NCBI RefSeq assembly: GCF_052857255.1
Contig: NC_135497.1
Span: forward strand, 184,081,792 to 184,145,791
Origin: Amblyomma americanum
Taxonomy: Eukaryota; Arthropoda; Arachnida; Ixodida; Ixodidae
Direction of reading: 5' to 3'
Length of the DNA stretch: 64,000 bases
The notes under the pieces are model-generated. The model did not search any database. It had not been told where the DNA came from and saw nothing but the letters and a program-made list of their open reading frames with translations. The position numbers and the translations under genes are program-made. Below are positions 28,678 through 41,442 of this stretch, piece by piece (position 1 is the stretch's first letter; each line of letters opens with the position of its first letter).

Positions 28678-28850
28678 GGTTAACGAGAGCTAGACCACAG
28701 GCAATTTTTTTATAAGGCTTGTTTCCACGGGTAAGAAAGAGTAATTATATGATCAACACGAGCACGAATTGCGTTGGGTCGATGTGCTCTCTTCGTGCGT
28801 ATAAGTTCCCGGGGGAATTTTTATATACGTTTTTATTTTAAATGGGTTAC

Positions 28851-29609
28851 TTAAAGGGACACTGAGGAGATACTGAAGTTGGCTTGTGTCGATAGGATAC
28901 CAGCTCCTTAACACAAACAACACTCTTTCCGAAAACAAAGCTCTTGTAAGGCAGAAAAGAGCAAGAACTGAAATACAGGTATCGCCACCACAGGCTAATC
29001 TCACAAGTACAAGCGTTACGATGAAATGGGAGAAAAGACTCCACAGATCTCTGTGGCTGACAAATGTACATGAATGTTACATGTCTGGTCGATATTGAAG
29101 TATATAAGTTTTGTTTTGAAACCACCAGTGCACTTTTATCACACGAGGAAGACGGAAAAAAGACAACCTGAATGTTTGTAGTGAAAGAAAACCTGCAACT
29201 GGCGGCAAAGCTGAGGCGGCCAGCGGAATAAGGAACGGGATCCATCGTGACGTTGGTGCAAACGCAAGCGAAACCACGACGGCTGATTCAGAGGCCTTCA
29301 ACGTCCGGCCGGCAGTAGTTTTCATTTCGGCTGCTGCTAGGCGGCAGCGCAGCGCTCGCCGCCAGCAGTGACGAAGTCCTCGTTTCCGTTTCCGCCTCTT
29401 TTCGTCAATTTACTCCTATTTATTCATCAAATAGCCCAGAGTATGAATTGTAGCGGCGGGAAAAAGTTTTTAAACTTCGAATCCAAATCTCTTAGCAATA
29501 AATGCACCTCCCGCTGTCGGACAAGCGGCAACAAAGCCACAAAATGCCGAAGTATCGGATTTTACTAACAAAAAAAAAATTGATAGCGTTGTCCTCAGTG
29601 TCCGTTTAA
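28851..29609. mobile_element. MITE with TTAA termini and 20-bp TIRs
   Basis: The left end is TTAAAGGGACACTGAGGAGA (28,851-28,870). The reverse complement of the right end (29,590-29,609) is TTAAACGGACACTGAGGACA, so 18 of 20 match. TTAA at both ends would fit a piggyBac-like target duplication, but this is inference. The interior is non-coding. The element at 42,146 has similar terminal bases (AAAGGGAC). Confidence 0.78.
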
Positions 29610-30447
29610 CACAGGTGCCATTTTTTTTTCACTTTTCATGATGTGGGGAAGGGGAAATAAAAATAAACTACGAAGCTCAGCCCGGACCGAGCGGAAAGCT
29701 TACATACCCGGCCCTGGTGTTTGGGCAAGCCCAAGTCCGTGCAGTGCAAAAATGAGAGGTACACGGAAACGCAAAACCGCACGAGCAGCCCTGTCAGCGA
29801 AATTATCGAACTTGTTTCCAAAGTTAATGCAGTGTGTAGCCCAGGACCAATCGACCAACTATTGGTATCTTTGCATGCATGCAACACACTTTCTCTCAGC
29901 TCTGAACTTGGCGCAGATGTCACGGTGGTTCAGTGTGCGCTTACCTCGACTAAGGGGCTGGCAGGTTCATTTAGAAATCCCGTGTCCATTCACAATATGG
30001 CTATTTATTTTTCCGGTTGGTCTACTCAGTCCTTTTTCTATATTTGGTATTGCATTTTACCCCCACATGGGCTTTCATTGTCCGCTGACTTTTGCTCTAT
30101 ATTTTTCTTTTTGTTAAATCTCCCACACGGTTGGCCTCATTTTTTTCCTTTGGTGTTTCTTTACTTGCCCGCCGAGCTTCCATACAACCTCCTTTAAAGT
30201 ATATACCGTGCGAGAATCGTGCGAGAATTTCATCGTGCATCGTGCGAGAATTTCAGTCTGACCGGAGACATGCCGCCTGTTCTGAATTTTTATTTTTTCC
30301 CCCTCTTCTTCGAACTGTACAGATTTCAAGAAGCGTTCTTGACACTCCTTTAGTACACCATGGTGCGTGGAAATGGGTCCATTAGTGCGCGTTAGTTGCA
30401 CGTAAGGTGGCAGTAGAGAAGAAAAAGGAAAAAAGGCGACCACTTAC
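29610..30447. other. Unannotated; open frame 29,721-30,197 noted
   Basis: A 158-codon plus-strand frame begins at 29,721. Its first half is of ordinary composition (RYTETQNRTSSPVSEIIELV), its second half hydrophobic and T-rich. I recognise no domain and do not call it a gene. Confidence 0.35.
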
Positions 30448-30492
30448 CTGCTATCATACTGCTTGTAATTGTCAGGAGAGTGACTGCCAACG
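30448..30492 (-). CDS. Candidate 45-bp cassette microexon
   Basis: On the minus strand, CCTTTCTTTTTTACTTTTTC then AG is a near-ideal polypyrimidine tract and acceptor. After 45 bases comes AG followed by GTAAGT, a consensus donor. The length is a multiple of three, so inclusion keeps frame. Two phases are open: VGSHSPDNYKQYDS, with one base before and two after, and a hydrophobic LAVTLLTITSSMIA. The third contains TGA. The first reads like a hydrophilic insert, as in many alternatively spliced microexons. Its exit phase continues into the open 61-codon phase of the exon at 22,699-22,882. I recognise no gene. A chance match of both signals is possible. Confidence 0.38.
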
Positions 30493-31492
30493 CTGAAAAA
30501 GTAAAAAAGAAAGGAACAGATGGTGAGACGCTCACGTATAACAGAATGCACGACTTGAAGCATGCAACAAGTACGAATTCTGATCCCTTAACGTTCAGGA
30601 CTTGTGAAACCAGATGCACATGCAATTTGTTTTCGTTTATCCACCTGCATTTCACCATATGTTCAGCAGCGACCACATTCACAAGCTGAACGCGCTAAAT
30701 TTTAAGCCACGGCTGCGTAGTTGGAAATAAAAGCAAGAACCGATCCCGACTACCTTCGGTCGATGTGCACGATGTGCGATAAGCCTGCTGCCGAGGAAAT
30801 CCTATCCTAATGTACTTTTCTGTCGCCTCATGCTTCAAAAGGATGATGAGCCTAGATCATGTGTCAGTATTTCAACAATGACTGCGGCTCTCTCACAGTT
30901 TTTGACCTGTTTAGGGTGTTTAGGGGTAAGTGCGATCAGGGGTGTGATAATCCGGGAGCTGTGCAGCTTTGCCCGAATCAACGAATTTATAGTGTGCCCT
31001 ACCACCGTTGTTTCCAAGCCGTCGCTCCACTCAGTGCGCCAAACAGAAATTTGCTGAAATGCTTGTTCGTGCGTCTGTGAGAAGATGAGCGCTTCTCAAC
31101 GCATAGAAACTTGCATCCGTGAGTCGAAAGTACAGATCACCCTTACTGAGCGCTCTTAGGCGTCGGGTCTTCTTTGCCACTTAATTATTTATTCACTTAT
31201 TTCTTTGTGCGCACTGTCAGGCCATTCAGGAAGCGCCCCGAGAGAAGAGGAAGCTGTCGCAGAGAAGCACCGAGTGACAGTCGCCCTCTGTGCTTCCGAG
31301 TCCTCTGTTTGCAGTACACTCTACTGTGACACGCCCTTAATTATCTTTTAACCGCGTTTCCTTCTTTTCTTGTTCCGCTTTAAGAGAGAGAGAAGATGAC
31401 CCCATTCAGGAAGGACCTTTGCACCCGCCAACGTCTTATCCCTCCTTTTGTGGCTCGTCTTTGCGCACATGCCGAGCTTTAATTCACGTTTT
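30493..31492. other. Unannotated; cysteine-containing frame noted
   Basis: Frame 30,859-31,080 (plus, 73 codons) contains CDQGCDN and a scatter of Cys, with a GTAAGT inside it. No domain is recognised and an overlapping frame (30,830-31,057) is equally open. I make no gene call. Confidence 0.35.
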
Positions 31493-31731
31493 AATAATAA
31501 TTGGTTTTTTGGGGAAAGGAAATGGCGCAGTATCTGTCTCATATATCTTTGGACACCTGAACCGCGCCGTAAGGGAAGGGATAAAGGAGGGAGTGAAAGA
31601 AGAAAGGAAGAATAGGTGCCGTAGTGGAGGGCTCCGGAATAATTTCGACCACCTGGGGATCTTTAACGTGCACTGACATCGCACAGCACACGGGCGCCTT
31701 AGCGTTTTTCCTCCATAAAAAACGCAGCCGA
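31493..31731 (-). mobile_element. SINE with tail type B, tRNA head missing
   Basis: Minus strand: TTTTTTATGGAGGAAAAACG, the GTGCGATGTCAGTGCACGTT block, GTCGAAATTATTCCGGAGCC, GGCGCGGTTCAGGTGTCC and a CCAAAAAACCAATTATTATT end. The central block is shared with the Ruka-like SINEs, but the 3' end is different and finishes in ATT repeats like the LINE at 13.6 kb. The copy is 5'-truncated before the tRNA part. Confidence 0.82.
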
Positions 31732-34700
31732 TGCCACAGTTTATAATTCAGCAACGAGAGGGAAATGTTGTTGCGTTCCCTGATTGTAAACTGCAGCGTC
31801 TTCTTCTGACTGCCGACGTTGCAGCCCTTGTCGCCTGAGGTACGCGCATGTTACCGGAGGTTTTCCATCTCTCCGCGGATTCTTATCGTTTAGTAAAAAG
31901 TTTGTTCAACAAGTACATAAAAAAAGTGAAACCTTCCGTCCGGGGTCTCGTGAATTGCGGTTGCTGCTATGGTACAATTTGCATCCTACACTTAGTGGAC
32001 TCCTGGATTACAGGAGCGCGAAGAATAACACGGCACAGCCGAGGCAGTAGGTAAAGGTGCAAATTGTGTATTAAACACGCATTAAACGCAGTGAACTTTA
32101 CTTTCTCTCTGTGTTAGATTTTTACACTTGTTTTCTGACTCAACAGCTGCAGTTGCAACGAACAACTGCGGCCATTGTTCTTCGTATCACCGCGACAAGC
32201 CACGAAAGTTGCACGTGAAGCCAGTTGGCCGAACTTTCGCAGAAAGCTGCGGCACTAATGGCCCAAGAGGAATCTTAATTTCTAGGCAGTTTCAGATATG
32301 GCAAAGCATACTTTGTGTATCGTAATCGGTTGGCTACAGGAGCATTAGAGAGTTAGCTACCGTCTTGGGACTAACGTCTAACAAAGCCAACGTTTGGCAG
32401 TGGCAACAGAATTGGGCTCGTGAAGCTTGCATATTATAAAATGTGTTGTAACCAGCAAGGACCAGCGCTTTCAAAATATGCTGTCAGAATACGCGAGAAT
32501 TAAGCTCAAATAGCTTTATCCTAATTTATGCTCTGTGTTGTTCAAGCAGTATTCTCATCTATTAGTATTCAAGTACAGTACCTGCGGCCGTCCGCACATG
32601 GTTGCGCCAAATTGGGGCGCCGCGGCAGCCGCCAGTAAAAGCACGCCTCTTGGTGGGGGTTTGTACAGAGGAGCTCATCCCGCAGACATTAAGATCTCAG
32701 CACGCAGTAATGAACGTTCTTTTCACACTCTAAGTCAAGCTGTCTTTGCACAAATGATGTAACCAAGTAAGCCTTTTCATGGACCTATAACCGTTAAACA
32801 TTTGCGGGCTTTTATTCGAACATTATCTGAATAATTAACTGTAACAACATTCGTAATAGCGCCAACTGATCGCCAAACACGCTGCTTAGGGTTTATCCTC
32901 ACTAAATGCGCTCCTTCTTATTGAAGCTATGGTTCAACTTGCATTCTATATACCGGAAGTATGAAGGCGTTAGGATAAGAAATTTTACCCAAAGGTGCTG
33001 ACAAAAATTGATGCCAGGAAGAGGAAAAAAGTCATGTTTTCGAGCCAGACAAAACCGACTTCAGCTAAAGGCCGAAAGTATGCTTGGAGCCTTTCGCAGA
33101 TTTGTAAACTGGCCTCGCGAATTTCTATTTTACTCGCTACGCACCTGAGCTGTGCTCCATGAAAGTTTTGCACCAGCATTTCTCAAATTGTTCCAAGCCT
33201 TGTGTCTGCCGGTGGTCCACTGGACGCATGGAACCTGTAGTACCACACTTAGTGCTAGCTCGTAGAATCACACGATAACGATGTCTTTCGTGATACCCGA
33301 AATAGTCGCGGGCTCGTCACTCCTTTTTTGCAGTCTCTCTTTTCAGGAAGATTCCCACTGCTGTGTGCAGGACTTCACCGTGTTAAAAGGCTCAGAGTCA
33401 CGCGCCGAGCAGACTCCGCGAACTCGAGCTCGGGTGCGCGTTAAGGGCACGACGGCAAAGACTCGCCGTAGCCCGCTCAAGCGCGCGCCATCGACGTGGA
33501 CGCTTGCCCAAGCCGCTTTCTCGGGGAAGCACCGCGTAGCCGAGGCGATGGACCGCGGGCGCGGCGCGGGCGCGACCAGCCCGGTGCGCAGCCCTCGGCG
33601 CGCCGGAGCCGGCTCCGAATAGAACGCGCGTCGCCGACCGGAAAGGCGCAGAAGCAACAAAGCCGCAAGCTGGCTCCGCGGGTTTCTTTCACGCGGGCAC
33701 CGTGTCGGCGTAATTTAGCCAAGCCTCCGCCGAGGAAGCGCCGAACGACGGGCACTGCACCTGCTCGGGACGCCCCTCAAGCGCTCCCCTTTGTTTCGGC
33801 CTCCCGCCAGACCCGCTTCAGTGCTCGGTGCTGCCGCGCGCGAGGCGGTGGCGACTCGAGGCTGCGAGGGTCCGCTACGGCAGCCCGACAAAAAGGGAGC
33901 AAAAACCGGCGTGCCGGGGTTCACTGCTCATTACCGCGTGTCAGCGCTGATGAAGTGCGGTTTCTAGAGAGCACTTCTATAAATAATGGTCCATTACAAG
34001 GGTAGCGCTAATTCCGACAGCTTCCCGTGAGAAATGAGAGTACACCTCTGCCTTACATGGCGATCATGGCTCTGGCGTCGTTTCGATAACGCCGCGATTA
34101 AGACACGCCTGTTTCTTTCGTAACTGGGTATGAACGTTCAGCTGCTCCGCGCCGCATCTACGCACACCCGCAGCGCTCGTTGAACTCTGCGCCGCAGTTC
34201 CGAGGAAACCATACTACTTTTTTTTTTTTTAACGCTAACTTGCTGCATTTAAACGGAGCGCCGCGCTGAGGCGCGTTTTGCCTCTCGCCGGGGCCATGTT
34301 CACGTAGTGCGAGCGGCTCGAAACAGGAGGATGCGGCCGGAGCAGGCGTATAATGGCGGCGTCTGGAGGCGTGCGCGATACGCGGCCACGAGAACCGCCT
34401 GGAGCGGCTCGACTTTGTGCTGTTGGAAAAAAGTGGCTTCTGTTGGCCCTGGCTGAACGCCGTACTCATCATAACAAGCAGAGCAGCTGCGGACTGCTCA
34501 CCAGGGAAGAATAAAGAACATAAGCGAGTGGCTGTGAGGGTATAAGAGGCATGATTTTCACAGGCACGGCAAAATATGCTCTTGAGTGCAAGCCAGCCAG
34601 TGCTTATGAAGGCTGCGAACCGTTGCATGCGCTGCCGTTGCATAGATGTGGTAAAAGTGCGTTTTGTTGGAGCGCTAATGGAACCCGCCTTGAAGATGAG

Positions 34701-36896
34701 TTGTCCAAGATCCGGTACATGATTTCGGCGTGCACGCTCGACATAGGCCGTTGGGTTCGCGATGAGCGAATCATTAGCGACAGTGGTTTACATAGTGAAT
34801 CGCATGATATATGTATTCTCACTTTTAGGGCGAAGTGCTATACACGCATCTGCTGCCAGGAGGCTTTCATAGTTTCGTTCGCTATGTATTTCACCTTCTG
34901 TCTCGTCCTTCAAGAGCTTTCAATAATTGGTTGTGTCATGTGGATAGAAAGGGACGAAGGCGTAGGTGCAATTGAAATTTCAGTTGTGTGCAAAAAAAAA
35001 TATGGGTGTGTTTTAGCACAAAAAAAAAGTGTTTCAAATGTAAAGCGGCGATACATTTAGCACAAGCATGCAGAGAAATGGCTGGACATGAGTAGCGAAT
35101 TCAGTACCAATCAAGGCATTTTTACTTTTCTGTACATGCCCTGTAAAATTGTTAAGTAAAAATAAAAAAGTAAAACGCCAGCTATTTTATAGTCAAAATA
35201 GTCAATAACTACGTTGCACGGGGATTCGTTTTGTTACTCGCATGACTTGACGCCACTCAGAAAAACTCGACTAATATGGCGTGGTTGTCCTATAGAATGA
35301 ATGCTTGCCCTCCCGTGCTTTGTTGCTGACAGCATATAGATTCTCGCTAACGCGTGTTCTAAAGGGAGCCGAAATGCCTTCTGCACAACTGGCTATACGT
35401 TCGCCTGCTGAAGGCTGTACAGAAGGAGGCCGCTGCTTTTACACTGGAGAAAGTCGGCGTCTCTTCGGCAGCGACGTCTGCGGTCTTGGGTGATATCATA
35501 CCAGCGGAAATATGCTACATGAGCAAGGCAGACTGCAGTTGCTATAATGCTCCTTCCAACAGAACGAAACGTGGTTGGAGCGTTATGTAACGCAGAAGGA
35601 AAGAAGGCTTGTAGCGAATGGTCCCGAATACCATGCGCCATTTGCACTCGTCTTCTGTTACCTGCCGTGGAAGTCAAGATGAGCCATGAGCCGCTTCAGG
35701 CCAACAAAGTCAAAACAAAATGAAACGGGTAGGCATACGGAGGACTGGCATTTAATTCTAAGCAGCTGCTTGTCTTTGTTCCTCATGCATTTATGTCGCC
35801 GTCGCGAGCTACATGCGAGAGCACGCAAGCGCGCAGAAACGCTCTTCACACGCATCTTTCCTCGTCCGTCTTCCTGTGCTCTGTTTGACAGCGTAGCGAG
35901 GCATATTATGCAGCCGTGATGGAAAGGGCGCTAGTGCAAATAAAGACAAAATCGCGAGCCGCGGACACGCCTGCTGTGGGAGGCCGCGAGCGACGAGCCG
36001 TTTGTGGCTGCAGCGGCATCGCATCCGGCGCTCTGCACGCAGCCTGTGCGCGCGAGTCAGTGTCGAAGGCATAACCGAGGCCCAACCCTTGGGAGTGTGG
36101 CTCTCACGGAAGGTCAGACTTGCCAGAAAAAAGAAAAAGGAAAAGAAGGGAGCGTTTGATAAAGGAAGAAAGATGGTGACCCTTGACCCCAAATAGCGAA
36201 GCTTGGTGCGCCTCCTGCAAAGCATAGCGCGCTGGAGCGCAGAGTTGCAGGAAAAGTTCCGGTAAGTCGCACGCAAAGCGCGCGAACTGGAAGCCTGCCG
36301 AGCGTTGCTTGCACGCGAGGAATTTCGCATTCATGCTTCTGCGAGTATCGAGCCTCATCGTTCGATTCAAACGCTAGTTGGGCAACTGGCCTCTCGCCAG
36401 GTGTCGGCGACAGGCGCGCTCCTGTGCGCACGCGTGTCGCCCTTCACTCCAGCGTGCGGCATTCATGCGCCTGCCGTTTGGTTCGCACCATTCGGGGTCG
36501 CTCTCATTCGCGGGGCTCGCACATAACGATATCTTGGCAAACAGAGGGCTTGTCTTGCGTTCAGTGAACATCTTATTTCGTTGTGGAGCCGGCCTGCGAT
36601 GCGAGAACTGCTCAAAGCTTGGAGTATGGCGCTAAATGGATGGCTGAGGCAGGAGGTACTGGATAAATGTAGCCATTTAGCGCTTATTGCAGAAATGTGA
36701 CTCGGTGTTATTTCCTTCGCTTCTTCCGTAGCTGCAGGCTGGGAAGTCAGTCCCTTATTTCGTCTTTACTGGCCATAGCGGGTGCAGCAGCGCTTGAAGT
36801 ACAGCGGACAGCAGACGAGTACAAAAATTTATATATCGGGGCAAGCTGGTGACACTTGAATGTTAAATGAACACTAGAGTAACTTCCAAATAATGA
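31732..36896. other. Unannotated; GC-rich block 33,380-33,940
   Basis: I can support no gene. The 33,380-33,940 part is very CpG-rich with four overlapping open frames of biased composition. A good acceptor-like TCTCTCTTTTCAG lies at about 33,345 (plus), but the frame behind it is arginine- and alanine-rich without a domain. Frame 34,551-35,060 (plus, 169 codons) lies in ordinary-composition DNA and is unrecognised. Confidence 0.4.
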
Positions 36897-37014
36897 CGTT
36901 ATGGTTATGGTTTATGGAGGTTTAACGTCTCAAAGCGACTCAGGCTATGAGGAACGCCGTAGTGAAGGGCTCCGGAAATTTCCACCACCTTGGTTTCTTT
37001 AACGTGCTCTGATA
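36897..37014 (-). mobile_element. 5'-truncated SINE, tail type A
   Basis: Minus strand: GCACGTTAAAGAAACCAAGG, GGAAATTTCCGGAGCCCTTC, then GAGTCGCTTTGAGACGTTAA and CCTCCATAAACCATAACCAT. It retains only the 3' half of the Ruka-like SINE. The tRNA head is absent, as expected for incomplete reverse transcription. Confidence 0.85.
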
Positions 37015-39387
37015 AAGGTACGTAATAAAAGAAATTCGGAAAAACAAAAACCCTTCTACCTACTACGAGAAAAAGGAACAGTTGGCTCGCACACGTCTCT
37101 TTAACAAAGACACCTGTGGCTAATGGGACCTACATTGTAGGCAAAACTGACTGGGCAGGTCCTGTAGTCCCTGACTGAGAGGTGTGCCCCACTCTTGCAA
37201 AGACGGAGGAACAGATGGACACGACTCCGGGAGGAATGGTATGCTCCCGCAGCGTGCTGCACAAAGCTTTGCAGCTCGCAGCTGTTGCTAGCGTGTCCTC
37301 AAAAATTAAAAACGCCATAAAAGGGTTTTCAGTATTGACTCGAACGTTCTTGCCGACTGTTAAGAAAATCCAACAGAGTTTCTTCGCAGCTAGATGAGCT
37401 CAGTGTGCCATTGCTGTTGGGTCTATTGCTTTGCGCAGGCTGTAATTAATGAGCACTGGCTCCAATGTGTTTTGCACGTCTGCTTACGAGATGGAATTAT
37501 TACGAGAGCATAGGAGAAATTAGTATTTTGCCTTCTTCCCGTGGTTTCATCACAGAAGGTCTGCCGCGGTAACTTCAGTTGCTACATGTGATTCGCAGCG
37601 GGTTGAAAGCTTTTGACGCCGCGGAAGAACTCCGCGGAGTATATTCCGACAAAAGAGTGATTCCCAGCGATCCTCGCTCGCTCGCTCTCGACCAGTGTTA
37701 TCATTTTACCACGCTCCATAAACCCATGACCATGAAACTCGGGGGTAGGTTCTCGCTGCAGTGTTGTAGGCTCGCCTCGCGCTTGCGGCTTTCCAGGCAG
37801 AACCCCAAGAGCGAACGAATGCCGTAGCAATTGTGTGCACGCAGTTGACGCGAGACTCTGCGCCGTGCGGCAGAGCTTCGCATGCCGGCATCGTGGAAGA
37901 AGGCACCAGCGCCGCCGCATGCGTGGGGCGGCGCTCGACTGGCTCTTGGCGACTGCTCCGCGTGTGCCGTCGACATCGGTGTGGCAGGCTTGCAAAGGAG
38001 CCGCGCCGCTTGTCCCCGGCCATCAGCTGGAAACAGGCGCGCTATTTTGGAGCGTGGCTCCGCAGCCCCGGCGGGCGCCTCTGCAGCCGGTAGGCCCAGC
38101 GCGTTTATTCCTCACGCGGATAAATCAGTCCTTCGGAGCGGCCGAAAATCTAGGCTCCTTCTTCGCTAAGCCCCCAGAGGGTCGGCCCGCATTGTTTTCG
38201 GAAGCGTGCTTTGCTTTCTGCTCCGCCGGCTGGACGAATCTTTTGCGTGTAGCGCGCTTATGCGTGCGCGCGCACGCACACACGCACACACTCTGCGGTC
38301 TGGCTATTTTGTTCGGCGTTACTTTTTTTCTCCCGACCTGACCGACAGCGTTCTCTAGTTGGCGTGCGCAGCCAAAGGAAGCTGGAAGATGCGAGGAGGT
38401 GGGCGGAGGGGGAGAGGAGAGGGCGCGGCGGCTGTTACGCTCGATTTGCTATGCGAAATGGAGGCTAGTGCATGAAAAGAAAAAAAAAAGAAGGAACGGG
38501 AGTGAAAGGAAGAACGGGGCCAGCGGACTCCGCGTTATGTCAGAACGGCGAAACCAGGGGAAAACGCGATTTTGTTATTTATTGCACCCGTTTCTGGACG
38601 GGTGATTGCTTGTCCAATACGTCCAATCAACCGCGCGGGCTTTGGGGGAAATTCGTTTTCACTCTTGGTTGTTCTTTTCCGAGTTTTGCCCCCGCCCTCG
38701 CGGCCCGATTCTGTCGGGCTGATAGCGGGGAGCGCATGCTTTATCGCTTTCCTTTCGCGAACGGGGTGGAGAAGGAAAGAAAAAAAGTGAGGTTATTGAT
38801 TAAGCTGATTGCCTGGTTTGGTTGCCTCTGTTTCGCTCTGCGCGTGACTTTAATCCCGTGCTGAACGTAGCTTCGTTCTAAGAGCTGTGAGGCCCTGGTT
38901 AGCAGAATATTAAGCGCTCACACTTGATTGCGTTCGCGGTTCCCTGCTTGTAATTCTTGCTCTAGTGAAGGTCGGAGTGCATCATTCAATAATAAAATGC
39001 AACTACATCTTAACCGCTTCTTTGAAAGATTAAGGAAGTGGATTTATTTCTGCGCGCATTAAGCCGGAGCCATAAAAAATTAGGCACAGGCCGCATGACG
39101 CTATTCGGAACAGTATATTTGAAGAGAAGCCATTATTTTGGTACTGTGGTGTGTTATTTTCTTTCATACTCCTTCAGGTGTCTGCTGAAAAAAAAAATTA
39201 GAAAAACGTGAACCGTTACATGCATCGATTTTTCGGATTCTGAGTTAACCTCTGAATAATAATAAAATAAAAGGCGCACTATCGGAGCCTCTAAGTCACG
39301 CGCTTTAAAGCGTATTTATTTGCATGTCCCTTACACGCATCCAGAGGGCATTGTGCAAGAAGTGAATGCACAAATCATAAATATTTA
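37015..39387. other. Unannotated; CpG-rich 37,830-38,770
   Basis: Overlapping frames on both strands (for example 37,582-37,995 minus and 37,835-38,341 plus) lack domains. An alternating CG/CA patch lies at 38,265-38,292. I see no exon I would defend. Confidence 0.4.
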
Positions 39388-39415
39388 TTTTTTCGTACAA
39401 CTATGTACGAAAAAA
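39388..39415. repeat. Perfect 12-bp hairpin
   Basis: TTTTTTCGTACA, loop ACTA, TGTACGAAAAAA. The arms pair at all 12 positions, and the end in A6 or T6 suits either strand. Confidence 0.9.
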
Positions 39416-41280
39416 AGGGTGAGACGACTACTGCATACAGCCTAAGTGCAGTGAGTGAGTGCAAATAGTGGACTATAAATCAGGACAGAAACGTCACCGT
39501 TCATCACCCTACTTAAATTTTTTTTCTATCATGTCGATTTATTAGTTCTTATGAGAGGACCAGATAGAAGATACATAGTGAAGTTTCTGCCTCACATAAC
39601 GCAAGCGGGTTAGTTTGCGCACGTTAGAAGCAGTATTTTGAAGTCGCGGGTCAGGAAAACCTAATAATTAACACAAAATCATGAGCAGAAATGACGTTTT
39701 TATTTTTTATCTGATCATAAAAGATTTGCCCGAACAATTACTTTTGAGCCACTGTTGACGTCTTGTTGAGTTCGTGTTGAATAAATAGGAAGCTATCATA
39801 ACCCCAATGTATGTCAAGTCCACTCACGAGTGTCTAAACCAAATTCCGGTCCCTCTTAAACCAGCATCGATTACGTAAGGGAATTTCCATTCTTTTTCAG
39901 TTGTGGTTTCGCAGAGTATACAAATAATAAACTTAAGCTCATAGGGGAATTATTTGAAACGGGGAAATTGACTCGTTTCAGTAAGTACTCGAAAGAGCAA
40001 GAACTCTACTCCATTGCGTATTTAGAGATATTAGGGCTAAGAGCTTATACAAATCGGAAGTCACTCGAAAATGGCGTATAATGTGATAGTTATGGGCACT
40101 CAGTGCAACAATGTCTGTACTAGCATCTGATCCCATCTGCTCATAGTCAGCGGGTCTTCAGTAGACGGAAGATCTTGTTACATGCAGATCTAGTCTTCTG
40201 TTTTCAAATTCTTGCGGAAGCCCACACACTTATACTGTGCAAGCTAACGTCTATTCAGATGTTGTTATGACAAACCTTGAACGCTTTCTGTTTTCGCCTT
40301 TTTGTTAGCATGGCATCGGCAGTTGGTCTTTCCGCCGAAATAGGAATGCATTCATGTGAATTTTTTGTTACCACAGCGGATGTGTTCAGTCAGCCCAACA
40401 ATTTCAATACGAATTAAACACAGAAAAAATTGAGAAGTGGTGTTGAGAATACTCAAGCATGGTGGTAACTCCTCCGATTAAATTCGGCATCAACAGTCGG
40501 CCAACACAAGCGCTTCCTGATCCCAACACACATTCAAAATGACATGTTGAAGTTGAGTCGGCTCATAAAGAATCCAACACGACCTCAACATGAATTTTTT
40601 TAAGGGCCATGGTGTGAAGTAAACATCTGAATATTTATACTGTGTAGCCCGAAGCAAATGTTGTATAAAAAATGAGGGGTATAACGTTTTCGGGTAAAGT
40701 AAATTATTGCCGACTTTCCCCGGAGTTCTTAAATACGGTATGACCGAGGATGTCCAGGTAGCCAGTCACACTGCAATCCTTTTTGCTCAAACTTCATTAA
40801 TCACACAGCTTCAGAAGACGCGGGTGCCTACCGACACAATTCATAACAAGAACAGTCTCGTCATGCAGCTGCAGACACAGGAGCTGCTGCATACTGCACG
40901 ATCTAAATTTTAGACGAACGAATCCATTTCCGCATCTAGCTTCGTTTCTAACGAAGTGACTTTAAGTCTAAGAGTAACCTATTTCTCCAAATATAATTAT
41001 TGGTGACAGTCCAAGTAGTTTGTACATAGTCGGGCGCTGTGCAGTATTGCCATAAATTAATAAAGTTGTACTGTCCTTTACGGCAGGGTACCTATGAAAC
41101 TCGAGTATAGCGTGATGAACAGTACTGCCGTCGTGCCGACAGAAGCGCTGAGCCGAAGGACCGTAGTACACACTGAAGAGGAATTTGATTGTATACGGTA
41201 CTTGCATGGCGAAAGCAAACGAGTCGATGCCTCGATCCATTGCTCTATAGAAGTTTGGCACCGATGCTAGTTTAACAGTA
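39416..41280. other. AT-rich unannotated sequence
   Basis: I recognise no gene. TGTTGA/TCAACA motifs are frequent at 39,750-39,800 and 40,380-40,600. TTGTTGAGTTCGTGTTG near 39,764 is similar to the reverse complement of 40,580-40,600, a weak terminal inverted repeat reported under findings. Frames 40,707-40,913 (plus) and 40,968-41,261 (minus) are unrecognised. Confidence 0.4.
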
Positions 41281-41440
41281 CAGTTGAACCTCGTTATAAC
41301 AAAGTTGAAAGGGCCCGACGATCACTTCGTTATAGCCGCCACTTCGTTACATCCCGTGTTGACCGAGCTTCCAAGAGGAATTGTTATTTCTTCGTTATAT
41401 CCAATATTTCGTTATAAACCGCTTCAACGAGGTTCGACTG
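41281..41440. mobile_element. 160-bp pogo/Tigger-like MITE with TA duplication
   Basis: The left end is CAGTTGAACCTCGTTATAAC. The reverse complement of the right end is CAGTCGAACCTCGTTGAAGC. TA flanks it on both sides (41,279-41,280 and 41,441-41,442), the target duplication of the Tc1/mariner group. The interior repeats TTCGTTATA motifs. The CAGT-GAACCTCG-TATAAC end is typical of pogo/Tigger-derived MITEs (established family knowledge). It has no coding capacity. Confidence 0.9.
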
Positions 41441-41442
41441 TA

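Noticed and set aside
33281..33622. Possible plus-strand terminal exon after TCTCTCTTTTCAG
   Set aside because: The acceptor is good, but the peptide is low-complexity Arg/Ala-rich and the same DNA is open in four frames.
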